Made by a program: the position numbers and the translations under genes
Source: Halichondria panicea
Taxonomy: Eukaryota > Porifera > Demospongiae > Suberitida > Halichondriidae
Length of the DNA stretch: 64,000 nt
Direction of reading: 5' to 3'
Assembly: GCF_963675165.1 (NCBI RefSeq)
Contig: NC_087378.1
Location: 6,133,205-6,197,204, forward strand
Shown here: positions 58,681 to 64,000 of the stretch, in pieces
Layout of the letters: every line of letters begins with the position of its first letter
Position numbering within the stretch: position 1 is the first letter of the stretch
The notes under the pieces: generated by a model
What the model was told of the DNA's origin: nothing
The model's input: only the letters and a program-made list of their open reading frames with translations
The model's database searches: none

Positions 58681-61177
58681 TTATTCGGCTAGCGGCATGA
58701 ACCATGAGAGGATACATGAGAGTTTCTTGACAGGTAGGTGCTCTCTTCTTGTATTATGATCAGCTTGGTACTGCATGAGACACTGTAGGAAGAGGTGCTT
58801 GCAGAGTTGGTCTGAGACGGTGGGTACTAATCCCTCCATAGCCTCTGCAAACTCCGCCTCCAACATACCCTCCGGCTTGTTGGTCGGGACTTCCATCAAC
58901 TTACCCTCCAGCTGTGCACAGAATAATGATGCTCTATACACCATTTTATACTGCAATGTAGATCTACACAAGCTGCTTTTTGTTTATATGCTACAACTTC
59001 TGAAACTGTAGTACGCCAGCTCACAGACTACTTACCATTAGTACCAGTGGTTCCTTGTGTCTTAGCAGCAGCCGAACAAAGAACTCCATTATGAGCTGTT
59101 TGGAGATCTTGTTATTGCCGTGAGCAACAAAGTTCATAGCCAACTGCTCTACGTCCTCATCCTAACACAGAGTGAATAATTACATCCAGGAAAAACTATA
59201 CTTTAATAGAAAATTTCTATCACATGTATTGCGTGTAGCAAACTTCAGTAGATCAGGACCATGGCTTATGGGCCAAATGTCAGCAGGGCTGCATCCAGGA
59301 TTTTGGATCAGGGGGGGGGAATTGGGCAAATGAAAACTGTAGGGGGGTAAAGCCCCGCGGCATATGCTTCAGTGCACACCAAACTAGGGAGGTCCGGGGA
59401 CATGCTCCCCTGGAAGGAAAATTGGATATTTGAGGACCCTTAGATCAATTCTGGTGCAATTTCAGCTCACAAGTAATTATACACTAATGAATCTGCCAAA
59501 TCCTGGGGGGGGGGAGAATTACCCCTCGTCCCCCCCTCAATGCAGCCTTGCTGAGTCAGTACAGTGAACCTACTAATGAGACCACTGCATTCAAAGAGTA
59601 CCTCCTCATGACCACTCATGATCCTACTACGATTTCCACCAAACAGACCACATGCTATCATTTAGAGGCACATACGTAGGTGGGTGACACTGTACCACTA
59701 TAATTATGTGCTAACAGACGCACCTGTAGGAAAGGGTAGAGGATGGAAAAGAATGGAGACACCTCATGGACAGAGGAGGTGAGCAGGAGATTGATGTGAT
59801 TGGCCAATAAGAGAAAGTAGCGGAATGTACTTCCATCCACCTGACCGCACAACACAGAGCACAGCACACTCAATTCCTGTAGGTATTAGAGCCATAATCT
59901 TGAGACATAACAACTTTCCACTACAAACTATGTGCTATATAGCCCTATCGAGTACCTTTCTATTCATAAATAAATAATGGGCAGCTTTCTCTTCAATAAC
60001 TATATACTATTCACAAGTAGCGTACCGTGTAGTGCGAGTGGTGTTCTGAAAGAGCGGTGAGAAAATCAAACGTCACTTGAGAAGCTATGCTGTGAATGTG
60101 ATATCTCTCATTCAGGTACTGAAACAAGAGGTCCTGGGTGGATTAAAAACCATTTAGAAAGGTAAGATTACAAATGAGGATTCAATTTCAAAAGTAAACC
60201 TTCACTATTCACCACCTGGCACACAAGTGCTAGTTACAGTGAAACTTGTCTATTGTGGTCACCCTGTATAGTCACCATCAGATTCAGCATGTTAATGTTC
60301 CCTATAGCATGTGTTTCAACCTGTGATATCAGGCCAACCTCTTTAGTATACAGCCTGTGTTGCCTGCCCAAGGGTGACAGCTATAAGTACTTATACCACA
60401 CTTACGTCACCACTAATTGGTCAACAGCTGTAGGATATATAGAATATTAGCATACAGCCTCAGGCGTGCACAGTTTTTCAAGTTGTTTTTTAGTTTTTTC
60501 ATTTGTTCAAGAAAGTAAGCAAAGAGAAAAGAGCCATGCTTGACGGTACTAAGACTCAAAGTGACGGCAGAAACACGGAAGGTGCTCTCCAACAAGATGG
60601 CTAAGCCTCCATGGGTCCATGGGCGTGGTTTAGATACATTTTATCCAAGAAGAGCTTGCAACTCCAGTAAGGGACGTCGAATGGTCAACACTTGGACCAA
60701 AGAAGCTCTTGAGCATCTGTAGGAGTCGACGTGTTGCTCAACTAGCTCTTTAATGGCTGCAAAATCCGGCATAGTCTTGTTCTTTTTTGCAGTCTGCATC
60801 GTAGATTGAATTGTTGCTAGGGGGAGGTCCTTTTATAGTACTGCAGTCACATGGTATAAGTCAGATATACCACATCTACTCGGAGGATATACACCCCATA
60901 TATCCTCTGCTACCGTGGTTACTCTGAGGTAGAGTCAAGGGGTATATGTGGCCACGGTAGCAGAGGATATATAGGTGCATATCCTCCTCTTAGGTGTGGT
61001 ATATCCTATACATGTAGATTGCACACTATGCTCATACCATCACTATGACACAGAACCACAATACACTGAAAGACTCACCAAAAGACTGCTTGGGTCCTGA
61101 TCCTCTCCAGAGGCAGCACGACCATCTTGGTTAAAGAGCTCTCCATAAAACTGCTCAATCAAACTTAATACTGCTTC
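58681..61177 (-). CDS. Unrecognised helical protein, C-terminal exons
   Basis: Five minus-strand exons are all phase 0: 61079-61177, 60026-60118, 59724-59876, 59036-59161 and 58681-58911. Together they give about 233 residues of mostly helical sequence, including YLNERYHIHSIASQVTFDFL, FRYFLLLANHINLLLTS, FVAHGNNKISKQLIMEFFVR and LEGKLMEVPTNKPEGMLEAE. Composition and spacing resemble an alpha-solenoid, but I cannot name the family. Upstream exons are missing from this model. One candidate lies near 62815-62900 on the same strand (APDLTKLWGLFRAKYPHF), just after an AG acceptor. Repeats lie in its largest intron. Confidence 0.65.
60864..61005. mobile_element. Inverted-repeat element (GATATACCACA) in an intron
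   Basis: Arms of about 55 bp, imperfect in the middle, run from GATATACCACATCTACTCGG to ATCCTCTGCTACCGTGG. They are mirrored by CCACGGTAGCAGAGGATAT to TAGGTGTGGTATATC, with a loop of about 30 bases. It is non-coding and probably a small MITE. Confidence 0.8.
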
Positions 61178-61477
61178 CTGTAGCAAATGTAATTGTGAGT
61201 GTCAGAGATGCCGTATTCGTTTTCTCAGAATTTGGCAACCACTTAGTGCTCAATTACACAACATTCCAATAATGAAAATCAGCTTTGCCCATTTTTGGAA
61301 CGACAATTACCAAAACAATCTAACACTTTAGAGAGTTCCCCAGCAGTACCACATAAACTGGGGCTTGTGATAAGATTCACTAGATAATACTGCTTGTATT
61401 GTTCTGCAAGTGTAAGACTTAGGATATAGGACTCAAGAGTCAATTAGATCAGACTTTAACTGACTATACATAAAGCT

Positions 61478-62544
61478 ATGGCTACTCTTGGAGAAGGTGA
61501 GGGGCTGAGTGTGGCTACAGAAGCATAGTTATTATACGTAGCTGTTCACAGTAGTACATTACTCTACATGTATACAATCATGGTTCCAACTACTGCCACT
61601 GCCACAGCCACACTATTAAAAATATGAACATGCACTGTTCTCTAAGGGCATAACAGAATTGCACATTAAAATTAATGATTATGCTTAGCTAATAATTATA
61701 AGCATAGCTCTGTTCCCAACTGTACAGATATCCCGTATGTTGAGAGCAGCATCAGTCAATTCGGCACGTCAACGCTGATCAGGAGCGGCTGGACTCCTGT
61801 GCGGGAGGAGCGATCTAAACCATCCCCTCCCTCCATTCTCAACATACCCATGGCCATACTTTCCTGTCTTCTATGCCCCATACTGGGGTTCCTGGCTGTA
61901 CTCTATTCAGTGGAGGTGAGCCTATTTTGCTATGAGCTAGCTATTGTAATAAAATTGAGTGCAAGTACGCTGTATAAACATGCATAGCAAATTCCATACA
62001 GTAGAAGAATTCATCTCTATGTCAGTACATGTCAGTACATGTTACCAATAATTATTACTAACCTACCTGTACAATTCTACGTAGCTACTACAGTACAAAA
62101 CAGTGGATACGTGTATGTGAAGTGTGGGGGGGATCAGGTTTTGCATACCTGGGTAACTTGCATAGCATGCACACACACATACACCTGTGTCATTGTAGGG
62201 CTATAGTATGACATGAAACAATTCAAACTTGGGTACTTTTAGACTAATGGATACACAATGAACAGCAATGCACACATTGACAGTTTGTTGTAGTACGCAC
62301 AACTTTATAGCAAGCTAGTTGGTGTTTTGATTGTGAAAGGTATGACCAACTTCATTACAAGTGCTAAGTTGTGCCCCCCTCCCCTCAGGCTCGAGTGAAA
62401 TACAACCAAGGCCGATTCCTAGAGTCTGAGGCACTGTGCACACGAGCAAGAGGCACTGCTATCTACTCTATGGCTATTGGAGTGGGGCTGCTGGTCATCA
62501 TGGGACTGCTGCTAGGACTAGGGGCGAGATTCAACTGGTACTAG
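61478..62544 (+). CDS. CD225/dispanin-family two-helix membrane protein
   Basis: Three exons, 61478-61496, 61728-61915 and 62389-62544, join in frame to 120 residues starting MATLGE. Features match the CD225 (dispanin) family, which includes IFITM and PRRT2-type proteins. A first intramembrane helix has paired cysteines (LSCLLCPILGFLAVLYSVE). A conserved loop follows (ARVKYNQGRFLESEALCTRA). A second transmembrane helix comes next (IGVGLLVIMGLLLGL), with a very short C-terminus. Such proteins sit in plasma or endosomal membranes and affect membrane fusion or vesicle traffic; the role here is unknown. It lies within, and on the opposite strand to, the 5' region of the helical gene. Confidence 0.85.
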
Positions 62545-63364
62545 CTGCAATGGACCCACATCAATCATTCACATGCAGCCACTCACACTCACATCGTTTT
62601 TAGCATTGAACACACTAGCATTTTGTTATTAAACACACTAGCATTTTTGAAGCATAACTATGCATTCAGTACAAAAGGACATAATTATGCATACAAGCAG
62701 ATGCTGGTCACAGTACTTATCTATTGTGTAATAGATGCTATTTTTGCAAGGGCTCATTTAGCAATGGACCAAGCTAGTGTTTATACATGTACTATGTACG
62801 TGCTAACGACTCACTGATGTGAGGTGTCTTGGTACGATACTAACAAAGTGTGGGTACTTGGCTCTGAACAGGCCCCACAGTTTGGTCAAATCCGGTGCCT
62901 AAAGAAATTAAAGAGAGTTTGTAAGAGATTGTAAACAAAGAGGGCAATAGACAATACAGTGTGTACATAGCTGGCAAGGAAGGAAGAGCGCTTGTGGTAA
63001 CTGCAAACATGCATGTGGTACCACTGCTACCAAAGTACATGCCAGTTCAATTGCTACATCCTGGTGCTAATTTAGAAGTAATTAAGGGCTCTAAAAACAA
63101 TAATTATTGCCTGTTGTTATAACATGTTAGGTATATGTACTGCAAATATTCACTATTGCATTCCTGACCCATTTCCCGACCCATTGTGACACTACAACCC
63201 TTCATAGCTTACTTCCATATAGCGGGTATTTTCGGGGGGAAAATAGTTTGTGGTTGAATCCCTGAATATTTGCACCACAAAAAATGTTTCCCAAAATAAA
63301 TATGTATCCCACGAACTGACTAAATATTGTTCAACCACGAATGCCCTGGAAATTACCCACTAAA
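62545..63364. other. Intergenic or intronic stretch
   Basis: It holds the 3' UTR of the CD225 gene and the candidate minus-strand exon near 62815-62900. From about 63219 there is a CATATAGCGGGTATTTTCGG sequence, with CCACGAA motifs downstream, that looks like part of a CCGTATA-type MITE. Nothing else is supportable. Confidence 0.4.
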
Positions 63365-63900
63365 CTAAGCAGTACTGCTATTTTCCTTCAGTAGATCTCT
63401 TACTAGTGGGTCTCTATCAGACGGCTCCTCCTTGGATTGGGGTGGTGGTTGCGTGACAGTAGTCGTGTGCTCAGGAACAGTTAATGACGGACGACTGATT
63501 CTCAGATGAGTGGAGTTGACAGGAAGTTGAATTATCATGTCTCCTCGAATCGCTTTATGTGGGCAGACAACTGTCTGTGTGTAAAATGTACATAATTATG
63601 TGAGAAAACTGGCAAGATCTGTACAGAAAAACATTTTTGGATCTACACACGTGTACCCAAATATCACAGGCCTGAATTCAGGCAATTGTTTAGTAACACG
63701 TAAGTCAATTGATAACGATGTTGATAATCATGGGCTCTCATGATCAATGCAATTAAGTTCTAATTAAGTCATCCACAGTTCTATGAATGCTCAGCCCACC
63801 AAATAACTAACTAATGGTGTACCTGGTGTCCACAGCTGTCACAGAGCTGGGCCTCTTTCAGAGAGTAGTAACTGCCACCGCCATCACTAGAGGAGTGCAC
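63365..63900 (-). CDS. 3' end of a gene with a small Cys/His motif
   Basis: Two minus-strand exons (63823-63900 and 63365-63574, phase 0) encode CDSCGHQ joined to TVVCPHKAIRGD, giving a CxxC...CxH pattern that may bind zinc. A Thr/Pro/Gln-rich tail follows, ending RDLLKENSSTA and a stop. Upstream exons lie beyond the window. I do not recognise the family. Confidence 0.6.
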
Positions 63901-64000
63901 CTACACAGTCACACAAGTACATACACTGTAACACAGGATAGAAAAGCAACAGAATAGGGATGTAGTGTCATCACTGATAGCACTAGATAGCAGTCAACAC

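Noticed and set aside
60540..60722. 60-codon plus-strand frame containing MAKPPWVHGRG
   Set aside because: No splice context, no family resemblance, and it lies in an intron of the minus-strand helical gene among repeats.

Overview
The window is eukaryotic animal DNA. Genes are split by many short GT-AG introns, the background is AT-rich, and small inverted-repeat elements are abundant. A receptor tyrosine kinase pair with Ig-like ectodomains, an NK-class homeobox gene, compact intergenic spacing and divergent animal orthologues suggest an early-branching metazoan, most likely a demosponge. That assignment is inference; no species-specific marker was available.

Region 1 (1-25.7 kb) is a segmental duplication. 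Two copies of about 10 kb (605-10909 and 16087-25699) each carry the 3' part of an unrecognised plus-strand gene and, tail to tail with it, a minus-strand receptor tyrosine kinase gene. The 5.2 kb between them holds MITE-like inserts, a long GC-rich palindrome and a decayed, intron-bearing Ginger/GIN-type integrase gene whose 3' end runs into the second copy. Because the copies are so similar, several transposon insertions can be recognised by the empty site in the other copy.

Region 2 (26-42 kb, plus strand) holds an 18-exon INPP5A inositol-polyphosphate 5-phosphatase gene (26069-37494), an NK6-like homeobox gene (38464-40472) and a small unrecognised acidic-tailed gene (40836-42190). INPP5A introns contain a 21-bp minisatellite, CA repeats lying against splice acceptors, and a TIR element.

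Region 3 (42.6-54.5 kb) holds SLBP (minus) and MMS19 (plus), head to head 234 bp apart. The last MMS19 intron carries a 1.8 kb inverted-repeat element with a 9-bp target duplication.

Region 4 (54.5-64 kb) holds an ALMS-motif gene (minus) convergent with MMS19, an unrecognised helical gene (minus, 58681-61177), a CD225/dispanin-family membrane protein gene (plus, 61478-62544) and the end of a gene with a small cysteine/histidine motif (minus, 63365-63900). No tRNA, rRNA or CRISPR array was seen.

The genes do not form one pathway. The most unusual content is the duplicated receptor locus, the integrase at its internal edge, and the layered MITE families.
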